Positions 19,490 to 30,535 of a stretch of 64,000 nucleotides of DNA are shown in pieces. The notes beneath the pieces were generated by a model that saw nothing but the letters and a program-made list of their open reading frames with translations, ran no database searches and was not told where the DNA came from. The position numbers and the translations under genes are program-made. Numbering within the stretch: the stretch's first letter is position 1; every line of letters begins with the position of its first letter. Source of the stretch: Megalonaias nervosa (lineage: Eukaryota > Mollusca > Bivalvia > Unionida > Unionidae); the NCBI GenBank assembly GCA_016617855.1, contig JAECUM010012855.1, positions 1 through 64,000 of the forward strand. Direction: 5' to 3'.

Positions 19490-19690
19490 GTACAATGCAT
19501 CTACAAATGACGGCCAGTATAACTGGTGGAGTAAGAACAGGGGAAGAACCACCGACCCACAAGAAGCTACTGGCAGCTTTCTCACATACCGATATTAGTC
19601 GAGCCCGAGACTCGAACCGACGTGGACAGAGGTAAGATGGCAGTGAAAGGTAAAGGCGATCGCTTTAGACCACCCGGCCATCCGGAGCCC
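19490..19690 (-). mobile_element. tRNA-derived SINE with conserved-domain-like body
   Basis: On the minus strand from about 19690 there is a head with A box TGGCCGGGTGGTCTAAAGCG and B box GGTTCGAGTCTCGG. The body reads TGTGAGAAAGCTGCCAGTAG and then a CTTACTCCACCAGTTATACT segment, resembling central domains shared by many molluscan and metazoan SINEs. The direct repeat CCCACAAGAA occurs at both 19556 and 19688, but its role is unclear. Confidence 0.75.
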
Positions 19691-19884
19691 ACAAGAAAAT
19701 AAACGAAGGGAAACATTAACATCACATCATATACGGGGAAAGTAGAAAGAAATGCTAACTTGAAAACATACGCTTTAAATCGCACAGTTCATATAATGGT
19801 TCCCCGACATTTCGTTGATTAGAGAACTGAATTGAATAAAAACTGGATGAATTCCTTGACTATTCTTGTCTCGTTGTATAAGTT

Positions 19885-19885
<1 letters not shown>

Positions 19886-19921
<36 letters not shown>
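19886..19921. repeat. (CT)n microsatellite
   Basis: About eighteen CT dinucleotides inside the TIR-gene intron. Confidence 0.95.
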
Positions 19922-19923
<2 letters not shown>

Positions 19924-20126
19924 GCTGCTACGCTAGTCATTAGCATGTACTGATTCTACAAACTGGTTACAGAGTTATGACGATTCATAAACGGTGTCGA
20001 AGAATATGTGTCGATAGGTTAATATGCGACAAATTGTCATTCTTTACATAATTTCACAGTCAACGACATGACGCTCGTGGAAATATTATGTTCCGTTGGA
20101 AACGAGAGGCTAAGGAAATCACATAC

Positions 20127-20270
20127 TTTCTACAACTGCCAAGTCCTTGAAGTGTATATTGATTTTGAAGCCCATCTCCTTCTCTAGCATGGGGTACAGC
20201 TTTCGAAGCACGAACTCCTCGTCAACCGGGTCAGAGCGGTATAACACTAACGCATCCCAGATCCGATCAT
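20127..20270 (-). CDS. EGF-TM-TIR receptor, TIR domain first exon
   Basis: The 144-bp exon lies between a TTTTTTTCAG acceptor (20271) and a GTATGT donor (from 20126). It codes DDRIWDALVLYRSDPVDEEF, then LRKLYPMLEKEMGFKINIHF, which are TIR box 1 and the betaB strand. The region that normally carries the RD..PG BB loop reads FKDLAVVE, lacking the Pro-Gly. Phase is 1 at both ends, matching the transmembrane exon upstream (43086) and the final exon downstream. Confidence 0.87.
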
Positions 20271-20525
20271 CTGAAAAAAAAAAACAAAGATAAAGTAAGC
20301 CAACTTCAGCCTGATAAAAACGGGAGCTTGTCTAGATAAGAAAATAGTGACATATTAAAACACTATACCTTAATGAGAGAAGCATGTATGTATGGTTTCA
20401 AGAATTTGAGAATTGTGGAACGTATTATATTTAGACATATTAATTATTAGGATATATATTGTACACAGTAAAGGTTGATGGGAGAATAAAGCAGTAAAGT
20501 ACTGATGGTACAAGTAAAGTCAAAG

Positions 20526-20705
20526 TGTGCATTGGAAGCAATAATGTATTGATACTGTGAACCATACTTAGTGCATTGGAAGCAATAATGTATTGATACT
20601 GTGAACCATACTGAGTGCATTGGTAGCATGCATGTAAGGATACTGCGATCCATATCGAGTGCATTTGTAGCAGGCATGTAAGAATACTACAATCAGTATC
20701 GAGGA
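20526..20705. repeat. Four tandem ~45-bp units
   Basis: Units start with GTGCATTGGAAGCAATAATG or GTGCATT(G/T)GTAGCA(T/G)GCATG and end ATACTG.GA.CCATA. The first two are almost identical and the last two more diverged. Frames reading through them are repeats, not genes. Confidence 0.85.
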
Positions 20706-21672
20706 TACCGATATTTTCACGAAAATACAATATACCATATCAGGCCCTTCGTGTCGATATGCGTATGATACAATCTTAGAATTTAAGATAATTGTGTAAA
20801 GGCAAATATTTATTTAAACGTTAAACTGAACAACATTGTAAGAATTATTGACTGGTGTAGTTTTTATCTGGTATCAATTTTCTTTTAAGTTGTTTAATCA
20901 TGCTGCTTGAAGTATTAATAATGAAAGACACTTGGCACGCATTCAGAGCTAAAAAGAAAAGTCAATATTATTAACTTCTAACGGAATTGTGATGGAAAAT
21001 GAAGCTCAGCATTTGCCATGTTAATGGAAAAACGTTAAGAACAGTATCGGGGCATATGTCGTATCTGATCATACGTATTGTGATATGGATCTCATCTCAA
21101 CATTAGTGTTTTTAAACTCTCCTAAATGGCAGACAATATAGTCAATAGCAACACAAAGCAAGAGGGACATTGTGAGCAAAATATATATGAGATGCATCTT
21201 TTTTTAAGTTGGTGTGACGTTTGTAGTTCCTATGTATTGTGCGTTTACCAAATCAATGAATAGTGTTTATATTTAGGTTTTGAATCAATGTACCGACATA
21301 GGGGAAGCAGGTAGGTAGATTGGCTCGAAAGTCATTCCAATCGTCTGACAGTAACGGCGAGATCATGAAAAGCAAACTGAACTTCCACACCTTTTGTGGT
21401 AAATATTAGACTGATTTTACATGTATCGTCTATGCATTGATATTGTCACAATATATTGCTAAATATAAGCTTTTCCTAGCATACACATTTTGCAATTTAT
21501 CGCGCGAACTAATTTTCCCTAACACATTTTGATATGTAAAATTACATAATGAAATACCACTTTATTATAGCAACACTGATTTTTTTCCCCTGACAGACAT
21601 TTCTAAAACTTTGTATCTGGGGGTAGATATTACAGTTGAGATTTCATAAGAATCGTTTTATTGAAATAACAG
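20706..21672. other. Intronic stretch without recognisable content
   Basis: AT-rich sequence of the large receptor intron. I see no gene, terminal repeat or tandem array. Confidence 0.5.
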
Positions 21673-21868
21673 TTTTCCGAATGAAGGGAGTCTGGAGATA
21701 TACACTATTAAGACACCATTTTATTCGAATGAAGGGAGTCTGGATGTATACATTATTAAGACACCATTTTATTTGAATTAAGGGAGTCTGGAGATATACA
21801 TTATTAAGACACCATTTTATTCAATTTAAGGGAGTCTGTAGGTATACATTATTAAGACGCCATTTTAT
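21673..21868. repeat. Four tandem ~51-bp units next to the Polinton A breakpoint
   Basis: The unit contains AAGGGAGTCTGG, TATACATTATTAAGACACCA and TTTTAT. Four copies run from 21673 to 21868. The decayed Polinton polymerase sequence starts about 50 bp later. Confidence 0.88.
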
Positions 21869-21916
21869 GAAAGCCGTGTTATTGCAAGGATGTACTATCA
21901 AAATGTGAACAGTTGC

Positions 21917-24900
21917 ATCGAACGTGCGAGAAGTGCATCTAAGAACCTATCTTTTCCCATTGCCCGCACTGTAGCAAGATTCCTGGAGGAAGTGAAAAAA
22001 TCTTTCGGGGACCGAACACACTGACCGATTTTGCCCAATGGATCTTAGACGCTATCGACGAGACGTGGAGTCAAGACAACATCGAACATTATGGACATTG
22101 TCATCGCTATCCCACGGTGATGGCTCACAATCTCTCAGGATACGATGGACAATTTCTTCTCAAATACTATACGGAACAATGTACCGAACGTCCTAAAGTC
22201 ACTTTGAACGGAGCCAAAATCATTTCCATGCAAGTGGGACAAGTGCAGTTTAAAGATTCCATGAGGTACCTGGCCACGCCTTTGAGTCGAATGCCTAAAA
22301 CGTTTGGAATGACAGAAAAGGCCAAAGGATATTTTCCGCACTTTTTCAATACCGAAGCCAATCAACATGCCGTTCTACCACATTTGCCTGATGCTCACTA
22401 CTATGACCCCGACAACATGCGCAACTAACAACGAGAAGCTTTCTACGCTTGGTAGCAAACTCACGCCTTGAACCCCATCGACTTTCAGGAAGAAATGTTA
22501 AAGTACTGTCGATCCGACGTGGACATTTGACGACGTTGCTGTGGAAAATATCGAGAATTTTTCATGGATCACGGAGGGATTGACCCCTTGAAAAAGCCTG
22601 CACCATTGCTAAAGAGTGTTCCTTAGTGTACCGAAAACGATTCATGCCTGAGAAGACCCTGGCTGTCCTACGCCCTCAAACGACCAATTTTGTCAAACGT
22701 CGATACTCAGTCAAAGCCGTACGCTGGCTGCATTACTTGTATGACAAGGAAGATAAATGCATTCAACATGCCAGAAACGGCAGAGGCTAAAAGACTATTG
22801 GACATCATGGATGGTTGAGACTTAGAAAACCCTAAGATCGTGTACGAGTTTAACGGTTGCTTATTTCACGGATGTCCTACCTGCTACCCTCAACGTGACA
22901 CCAAAAATCAGTTTTTACAACGTACCATGCAAGACTTGTACGAGGCCATTTGTCAGCATCGCTTAAAGTTAGAACAGCAAGGATACCAAGTTGTGGAAAT
23001 GTGGGAACACGAGTACGATCACCGTTTGAAAACCGATCCCGAGTTTAAACGCATCGTGGAAAGTTACAAGTTGGTGGACCCACTGAAACCGCGGGACAGT
23101 TTGTATGGAGGACGGACGAATGCTACCTGTCTGCTGTAGAAATCAAATACTTGGACATGTGTTCGCTATATCCGTACGTGTGCAAATATTGTCACATTCC
23201 TGCAGGGCACCCACAATTGCTGGCGGAACACATCGATGTGGACAACATTTGACAATAGCAAGGATTGATTAAATGCAAAGTCTTGCCTTCCACGGATCTG
23301 TACCGTCCCGTTTTATCTCACCATTGCCAAGAAAAACTGATGTTTCCTTTGTGCCGTACTTGTGCCGAAACGTGTAACCAAGACCAACCTTGTCAGCACA
23401 TTCAGGAAGAACGGGCATTGACCGGAACGTGGGTCAGCGTGGAATTGTTTAAAACTCTGGAGAAGTGTACGAAATTTACCACTTTCTCAAGACAGAACAT
23501 TACCACAAGGGTGACCCAGAAAGGCATATTATTACGTGTCTAGGCTCTTACAAACATTACAGAAAAGAGTGAAGACAACAAGCTTTGTAAAACTTAACAA
23601 ATAATTTATTTTCCTAGAAAACCAAATTGAAAATGAGAAAAGGAACTTACGGTTTTACGAAACAAATCTAAAATTAATCCAAGAATTAAAAAACATAAAA
23701 GTCCAATTATTAAAAAAGTCCTGGATGAATCTGAATTCGAGTCCCGATGAAATTCAATAATGGAAGGCGATGACGTCTGTCGTAACCTTCAAAGTATAGA
23801 TGTGTCAACAGTTCCTTGTTATATCACAGAAAATATGATTCCAGTTTTGAATTCCGAATAAATTTCAATGAATGTTTTGGTCCAAGAATTCTGTACGAGC
23901 ACTTATATATTTACAGGGAAAAGAATCATTTGTATTCCATAAAATAGAATTTCAACTCAAACTGGTCACAACAAAACACCTTTAAGTGTCAATGGTTTGG
24001 AGCTCGAATGAACGATCTCTATAAAGACAACAGATTACACACAAGTTTAAGACGCAAAATAGATTCCAGGCTGAGGGTCACATGGTCATCCTTCCGGAAC
24101 AAAATAGAAGCTTTTAACATGCCTAACATCACCTACTACCAGTATGGCCTTAACTGAAATCAATGGCTCTTACTCTGGGAAAGAATAATTTTTTTTTTTT
24201 AAAAAAAGGTGTTTACTAGAACTGCTACTGTTTCTGAATCAAGGTCAGAAACTAGATACAGTGTTTCTGTTATCAAGTCAAACAGAACTGAACTGAATTT
24301 CTGGAAAGTGTCAAATCCAGTAGACAAAGTTACCTTATAATAGCATGTAATGGAATAACAAATTTAAAACTAACAAACAAAAAATTAAATTAAAAATATA
24401 TAACAATATTAGCTGACTACGTGGATACCTTTTTGAAACTGAAACAAGAAGCCAGCGGCTATCCTTCTTGGTGTCAAACCCCCGAAGTCCAAATGAAATT
24501 CAAAGAGAAATACTTGGAGCTGAAAGGCATCACTTTAGACCATATAGAGAAAAACGAAGGAAGGCGATCGTTTGCCAAAGTGATGCTGAATTTTTTTGTG
24601 GGGAAACATGGCACAACGACCGTGTTTACCCAAGACGGAGTATTTGACAGAACCTTCCCGCTACTTTCCAGATGATTCACGACAAAATCAAATATGAGAA
24701 ACACGTGGTCATTCGTGAAGATTTGATTTTGGTCTATTACGAAGAAGAACTTGAGTTTGTAGAGGCCGACGAATTTGGAAATGTCATCATTGCAGCCTAC
24801 GTGACAGACCATGCTCGCTTAAAATTGTACGAAGCCTTACACCAGTTAGAAGATCGTGTGCTGTATTTTGATACAGACAGTTGCGTCTACATCGATCGCC

Positions 24901-25302
24901 TTGGTCACCGTCACCCTGAAATCGAAAGAGATCGTTTAGGAGCCTGGACGAACGAGCACCCCGAAGACAAGATTCTAAGTTTTTCTAGCGGCGGTCCTAA
25001 AAATTACAGCTACGAATACCGGGACCAACGAGGACAAGTGCACACCGAGTGTAAAGTGAAAGGATTGAATCTAAATCATCGCACCAGTCGAGTGGTGAAC
25101 TTTAACGTACTGAAAGAAGCCTTGCAATCTGGAGAGAATCAAGACTTTAAAGTGACCATCTACGAACCGCACAAGATTGCAAGTTTACCCACACATCAAA
25201 TCGTTAGTCGAACTTACAAAAAGTGTATCAAATCGTGTACCAAAAGCGAGTGATGCTTCCCAACCACTTCACTTTACCGTACGGACACGATGGTATTGGT
25301 TA
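21917..25302 (+). pseudogene. Polinton protein-primed DNA polymerase B, copy A
   Basis: It starts abruptly inside the exonuclease region, matching copy B from its CEKCI-region onward. The stretch AHNLSGYDGQFLLKYY (exonuclease motif II region) and the CLFHGCPTCYPQ signature of Polinton PolB are well preserved. Motif A (DMCSLYP) is at about 23154, motif B near 24580 is shifted by an indel (NFFVGK), and motif C (YFDTDSC) is at 24870-24881. There are several stops (for example after DPDNMRN near 22427), a ~24-bp deletion just before motif A, and the 879-bp insertion at 23539-24417. The gene ends near 25302, where copy B has lost the stop. At 57940, where copy B has TAA, this copy has AAA. Confidence 0.88.
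23539..24417 (-). repeat. Dispersed non-coding repeat inserted in PolB, 6-bp TSD
   Basis: The insertion separates polymerase sequence that is continuous in copy B. TACGTG is duplicated at 23533-23538 and 24418-24423. On the minus strand the last ~130 bp (CGTAAGTTCCTTTTCTCATT, an AATAAA, then TTTTACAAAGCTTGTTG) match the ends of two other copies at 44318-45236 and about 51900-52034. It contains no reading frame. The AATAAA and TSD would suit a solo LTR, but TG...CA ends are not obvious. Confidence 0.75.
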
Positions 25303-25368
25303 GCATATAAAAAGGGAAAATGTTCAAGACCGATAGTTCATTGTGCCTACAAACGCCAAACGAGAAAG

Positions 25369-25946
25369 ATGAATTCTTTCAGTCAGACACAATTCAAGTC
25401 CAGTGATTCTCAAGTCGAGTGGAATGCTGTGCCTTACGATTGCAGGGATGCCGTTCGCTGTGACCTCAGCGATTCAGCACGACATCATGGTAACTTCGCT
25501 ATGACTACTACTACTACAACAACACCTACTATAGAAAGTGATGCTTTGCGTGTCAAACCTGACGGATGCGAAAGCGATGACACTTGTTATCGTGGACTCT
25601 TTACTAGTTTTTATCCCAAATGTCATACTACCTGAGCAAACTACTTAATGTATTAAAACCGCTTCATCGAAATGAGTCAGTGAAAGAAGAATATTCTTTT
25701 CCTGTGCGCTTGTCTGAATATTGCAACTTTAAAAGTCGATTCCAAACGTTCAAAGGAAAGTGGTCTAAATATCTGGGAGGACCTACCCCCGAAGAATTAG
25801 CCACAGCTAGATTTATTTACTTGATAAAATCAAGTGCTTCAGTTGCGGTGTATCATTTCACGAGTGGAGCAGAAAGATTCGGCGTACCTAGAACATGCTC
25901 GATGGTCTCCGCACTGTCACTACATAGCTTAAAGGAACCCCAGTAA
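25369..25946 (+). pseudogene. BIR-domain (IAP-like) protein, copy A
   Basis: It starts at an ATG at 25369 (MNSFSQTQFKSSDSQ), 63 bp after a TATAAAAA box at 25306-25313. Copy B has GTG at this position. The N-terminal ~85 codons are followed by a frameshift; the BIR region starts at SEYCNFKSRFQTFKGKW (about 25707). A further shift precedes the KCFSCGVSFHEW zinc-binding core near 25830, which is then followed by stops. Unlike copy B it keeps GAA where copy B has a premature TAA. The domain binds caspases or IAP antagonists in the known family. This copy is non-functional. Confidence 0.75.
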
Positions 25947-25953
25947 TCTCTTC

Positions 25954-26397
25954 ATGGATAATTTACAAGAGTATATCCGTGGTTCGCCTGTGGAGTTGAG
26001 AGAACGCATTTACCAAGAATTTGTCAAAATACAAATGAAACGCACAGAACAATTACATCCATTACGTCACCGATGTTTGAACCACTGGTACCTGAATGCT
26101 ATAAGAGGACTGATTCTGGTGAAAGCGTTCCAGTGGTCAGACATTGATAAACTACCCAAGAACCATAAGGATTGGTTTGCTACTGATTCTATTTACTATA
26201 AGATAGCCTTACTGCATTGAATTCCAGAGGAAGACTAAGATGGTTACGAAAATCTTTTACACAGTCTGACCTTGGTTGATGAGGAAACTTCTGCTCGGTG
26301 TGTGGTGTGCAAGTTAGTGACTAAACAATTTAGATTCACCACTGAAGTACAATCAGCTCTGTGCAGAAAGTACATTTATTACCTCCGACAAAAAGAG
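25954..26397 (+). pseudogene. Accessory LPxEL-type protein, copy A
   Basis: This matches the 142-codon gene at 61328 in copy B: MDNLQEYIRGSPVELRERIY, then HRCLNHWYLNAIRGLILVKA. It is open to a TGA at 26218-26220, after which homologous sequence continues in broken form. It lies directly after the BIR gene, whereas copy B has one extra related gene in between. The motif LPVELRERIY recalls the start of F-box domains only weakly. Confidence 0.6.
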
Positions 26398-26398
26398 G

Positions 26399-26880
26399 TA
26401 TAAAAACTTGCTACCATGCCATGAACTTTATCGGCAGTGATGCAACAAATTCTGTGGAATGAAGTCAATGACACTATTCAAACTGTGGAGGATTACCAAC
26501 ACTTTTTACATGAACTGTGTCCATTGAATTGGGGACGTCGTGTGGTGTGTGTCTTAGTGACTTCCTTTCAGGGATTTCATTTACCAGCTGATTCCTTGTG
26601 GACTATTTACGAACACTACCTACCATAAAAACATGAGTGTTGTTCCTTTAAATGTACACGAAAGACTCATTCTGTCAAAAGCCTTGCACTTTCATCTCTT
26701 TACTTCTCTACCTCTCAGGGAAGAAAAGAGTCGTTAACGTTTAGTCGCTGAGGATGTTTACGAAGATGTGTCTATAACTTGTGACTTACACCCTCAGTGG
26801 CAATAAACGTGACTGGAAAAGTCTTGGTTTCGAGGCTTGGATGAAAGAAGTGGCGCAGTATGCCAAAGATTTGTGATCAT
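26399..26880 (+). pseudogene. Two small accessory genes, copy A
   Basis: A TATAAAAA box at 26399-26406 precedes remnants of the two genes found intact in copy B at 61786 and 62007. The first retains WNEVNDTIQTVEDYQHFLHE and VVCVLVTSFQGF. The second retains VVPLNVHERLILSKALHFHL and breaks after SLPLREEKSR. Function is unknown. Confidence 0.55.
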
Positions 26881-27300
26881 GAAGTCAAACGTCCAGTGAA
26901 ATAGGTAACTTTTAAATTTGTGTTAGCCACAGTGCCAGAAGAAGAATCCAACACCGAGGAAAACCACTCCATTCAGGAAAGAACCGTCATTAACATGGGC
27001 ATCCCCGAAAAGCCATTCCGGGAGGACACCTGTGTGACTGTGCCTAGTGTAGAGACTCCAAGAACATTACCAAGTGTCCATAGGACACCACACCTTCGTT
27101 ACCCGTTTGTATATTAACTTGTTTATATTCCAATTTGATTGTTTTGATGTGTATATTCTCGATGTGCTTAGCCATTTGGCTTTTATGTATTTTTGCCTTT
27201 CGTGTTCAATTTAAAAAATTTTGGAATAGACGTGTCCTGAAAAAAGTATAAAAACATTGGGTTTGTTTCTGTTCGTTTCAAAAGTGTCATCACCTTTAGT

Positions 27301-28010
27301 ATGACTACCTCTGCTGCTCTACTACCTCTTCCTCGACTTTCAAAGTCATCGACGTAAACTTAGATCGTGCCGTTTGGGAGGCCTTATATCTTCCCCATCC
27401 CTTTAACATGTAAATAGCTGGACCGAGCGATTCAGGCAAAACCGAATTTGTCAAACGTTTGATCGAGCATAAAAGCCATTTGGTCGATCGCCCACCTCAA
27501 CGTATCGTGTGGTGTTACAAAGAGTGGCAATCGGTGTACAGCCTCCAGCGAGAAAGTCAAGGAGATTCCGTCGTTTTTGTGGAAGGCATTCCTAGCGAAG
27601 ACGACGGGATCGTGTCTGATCCCAGTCAAACACATCTGGTTATCTTCGACGACATGTTAGGCGAAGACAAAGAAGAAATTAAACTGTGGTTTACGCGCAA
27701 AGGGCATCATCGTAATGCCAGCGTCATTTGCATTACCCAAAATTTGTTTCAACAAAGTAAAGCCCATCACACCATCTGTCTCAATACTCATTACGTGGTC
27801 TTGTTTAAAAGCCCTAGAGATAAATCGCAAGTGCAAGTGTTAGAGAAACATTTAGGAACTCATGGCTGACGATGCCACTCAAACCCCACACGCCTATTTA
27901 CTCGTGGATTTAAAACAAACTACCCCCGATTATTTGCGATTTCGTACCCATTTGTTTCACAACTGGTGCCAAGACGGAGGGCCTGTCGTGTACACGTTCC
28001 CGTCGACTTA
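27301..28010 (+). pseudogene. FtsK/HerA-type packaging ATPase, copy A
   Basis: It follows a TATAAAAA box at 27248-27255 by about 50 bp. A frameshift and stop occur within the first 20 codons, and a TAA falls just before the Walker A motif. That motif itself reads GPSDSGKT, with Asp for the Gly of copy B. Downstream, HLVIFDDMLGEDKEE (Walker B) and VICITQN are preserved up to 27869, where an indel near the LGT...WLTH region breaks it again. Copy B's gene at 62645 is the intact reference. Confidence 0.85.
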
Positions 28011-28064
28011 AAAAAAATCTATAAAAACCTCCGACACTTTTGGCCTGTCTCACACAGCGTCAAC

Positions 28065-28755
28065 ATGACGTCCCTTCAGTCTCATCTTCCCGTCAAATTG
28101 ATTCGTGCCTTGTACGGCATAAGTCACAAAACAAAATCCACAAATACGTGCTCGTGTCTGAGAAGCCAGACTCAAAGAAGTTTTACGATGGTTTATGGTG
28201 ACAGTACGTCAATTACTTCGAGGCATTCTTCACATCCCTCATCAAACCAAACTTTTATTTTGAGAGAAACAAAGTAGTCTTGACGCAACTGGCAGATCCC
28301 CGCATCGACACTCAAACCAAAAAGCAAATCATTTTGAAAGCTGGAGATAGCGGTACTCTGGAAGGTGTCATCATTTGTTCCCTCTTAAATTAGGATCTAA
28401 ATGCTCTAGCAGTGATCCGCAAGAAAAAAGTCACTCCCGGCCCAAACGTACCCAGAAGAAAAAGAGAAGTGGTGTCAAGACCAGGTCACAGCTCCAGAAA
28501 AAGAAAGGTCCCAAGAAAAGTCCCAAGAAAAGACCCAAGAAAACAGCTTCTACCCGCAAGAGAGGCACTGCGACCCGGATGCTACTTTACATCCCCAAGC
28601 CACGATCTGCAGCAGGGACAGTGTCTCTAGTAGCCTCAGGTTTTTCCACTTCACCGTTACTAGTGATGTCAGCCAAGTCCGATTTGTCACCCGTCTTTCC
28701 TAATTTGATAAAAAATATGAACCTGTGTCTCCAGGAACTCCTCTTCCAGTGGTGA
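28065..28755 (+). pseudogene. Virion core protein (MTSL gene), copy A
   Basis: The ATG at 28065 lies 45 bp after a TATAAAAA box (28020-28027), exactly the spacing found in copy B. The start MTSLQSHLPVKLIRALYGIS is preserved; then frameshifts appear near 28125. The later part has the lysine-rich tail. See the copy B gene at 63446 for the domain description. Confidence 0.7.
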
Positions 28756-29038
28756 CACCCTCCTTCTCCTCCTCTTTAACTGCAGCTGCAGCTGATAACA
28801 AAGTACCTGCCCCCAAAATCAAAGTCGAAGAGAGATCGGGCATGTTACAGAGTTTACTGGACTTATGCAAGCAAGTACTGTCCCGATTTAGTCCGTTGCG
28901 AACCCCTCAACATCGAGTGTTGCCTGTCAAAAAGGTGATAAGACGGACCTATTATCAGTGGCGACGCATTCCACTATAAGAAAAAGACCCGTTCCAGGCA
29001 ATGGGTGCCAGTGTTTTTGTGCTCCTGAGCATAAAAAG

Positions 29039-29310
29039 ATGTCATCCACCAGAAGTGCACACCATCACCATCGCCGTTCTCCTGTCAAGAAAGGAAAAAG
29101 AAAAGAACAGTCTCGTCGTTTGACCAAACATCCGAAAAAAGTCTAGCCCAACATCGTTCACCCAAGAAAGGACCCAATCGTCCAAAGAAAAAGAGAAGCA
29201 ACCAAAGGGGAGGATTATTTGATGGGAGAGTAAAAGAGTTCGTCAAAAATACTGGTCAAAAACCCTTTGACCTACTCCAAAAATACACCCCTAAAAAAAG
29301 TAAGATAAAA
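29039..29310 (+). pseudogene. Very basic small protein remnant
   Basis: The frame opens MSSTRSAHHHHRRSPVKKGK and stays rich in Lys, Arg and Pro. After a stop at about 29143 another register carries PKKGPNRPKKKRSNQRGG and NTGQKPFDLLQKYTPKKSK. The composition suggests a DNA-binding core protein of the virion. I cannot assign a family. Confidence 0.4.
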
Positions 29311-29369
29311 GGACGTGTGCCATGTCATCGACGTCACTGTATTTTGTGTGTGCTCCGGAACAAACAAAG

Positions 29370-29744
29370 ATGTCACCCCCAAGAAGCCACCCCTCTTCAC
29401 CTCAGAAAGGAAAGAAAAGGAAAGGACTGCCTCCTCGTTTAGCCAAACATTGGGACGTGTTGTCCGTTCTGTCCAAAGTCCCTCCACCAATACAAAAATA
29501 ACTCAGTCAAACAGCCTCAAAAGACGTCGTCGATACCGCGTGCGAATATTGCCTGAATGTCTTGAAAGGAACGATACCTTTGTTTCAACATCAGAAAGAA
29601 CACTTTGCCAGGCATCGGCACGTTCTTCTGGTGAAAAAGAAAATACCCGTCCGTCAAAAGAAAAAGATGTTGGTGCAATGTGGAGGAATGTTGCCCCTGT
29701 TGTTTGGACTCTTGGTGAAAGGAGTATTGGGAACAATGCTGTGA
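29370..29744 (+). pseudogene. pX/pVII-like virion core protein, one in-frame stop
   Basis: A single register runs from ATG 29370 (MSPPRSHPSSPQKGKKRKGL) through LAKHWDVLSVLSKVPP to TAA at 29499-29501, then on to 29744. The second half, with CEYCLNVLKGTIPLFQHQKE and LVQCGGMLPLLFGLL, follows a pattern seen in small core proteins of Polintons and adintoviruses: a helical pair ending in a (V/L)xQxGG hydrophobic tail. The MTSL protein has a related layout, so the element appears to carry two members. A GATAAAAGG box lies about 65 bp upstream. Confidence 0.6.
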
Positions 29745-29849
29745 GGACTCAATAGAGGTTCTTTCCCCATGGGGTCCAAGATAAAAGCGACCAAGAAGAT
29801 AAAAGGGACCTCTTGTGTGATAAGATCTCATATGTGTACTTTGGAATCT

Positions 29850-30523
29850 GATGAAAGGACGAAGGCTGACTTTAGTCCCTTACAAACGATCGATGGAATT
29901 CCATCGTTGGTAAGAACAACGCACCCCGTATTTACCTCCCAGTCCTCATCTGACCGAGATGTCCCAGTTACAACACGACTTGCAATCTTTCATGGATCTC
30001 AGCGATTTGTCAGAAACGGAAAAATCGGAACGGTACGGTCAAGTGTTGAAACGACTTCAACTCTTTCACCAGAAAGCTTTAGACGAAACAGCTTAATCGA
30101 CTCTGAAAGATTTTAAGATCCTGATGAAAAGTGCATCACCATACCCATCCCCAGCGACCAAGACAGACCCAGCCACACGGATGCCTGAGGAAGAAGAAGA
30201 ACGAGAAGTCTTTCAAACACCGTCAGCGGCTCCCATTCCTAGTAAGAATGCAACGGCCTTGTTGACCCTTTCCCCCACACCCCAACGAAAACTCAAAGCT
30301 ATGGTTATGAAGATGATGTCCACTCCTCCTTCGACAGAAGTGAAATAGAAAGAAGGAAAAGCAGAAGTGAAAAAAGTAAGCAAGATAAAAGTCATCCTAT
30401 TACCACCACCACCACTACCTTCCACTCCAGCTCATGTGGCACGCCGGACACGTAAAGCCGTTTCCAAACCATTACCTCACCCAAGCCTGAGTAGCATCAG
30501 TGAACAGTGGGCAACTTACTGAA
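29850..30523 (+). pseudogene. Conserved Polinton virion-associated protein, three in-frame stops
   Basis: From ATG 29850 (MKGRRLTLVPYKRSMEFHRW) one register continues to about 30523, interrupted only by TAA near 29910, TAA near 30094 and TAG at 30346-30348. The central LPPSPHLTEMSQLQ and DLSETEKSERYGQVLKRLQL resemble a widespread Polinton protein with a D/E-K-x-x-x-Y-x-x-x-L-x-R helix. The tail is Pro-rich and basic. A GATAAAAGG box lies ~55 bp upstream. Its function in Polintons is unknown to me. Confidence 0.55.
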
Positions 30524-30535
30524 GAGAGAGTCCTG

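Larger units (their letters stand above)
19156..20126 (-). other. Intron between the two TIR exons
   Basis: GT...AG intron of 971 bp carrying a SINE (about 19490-19690) and a (CT)n run (19886-19921). No other gene is seen. Confidence 0.75.

Noticed and set aside
20526..21868. CRISPR-like direct repeats
   Set aside because: The units are contiguous tandem repeats without unique spacers in a eukaryotic genome.
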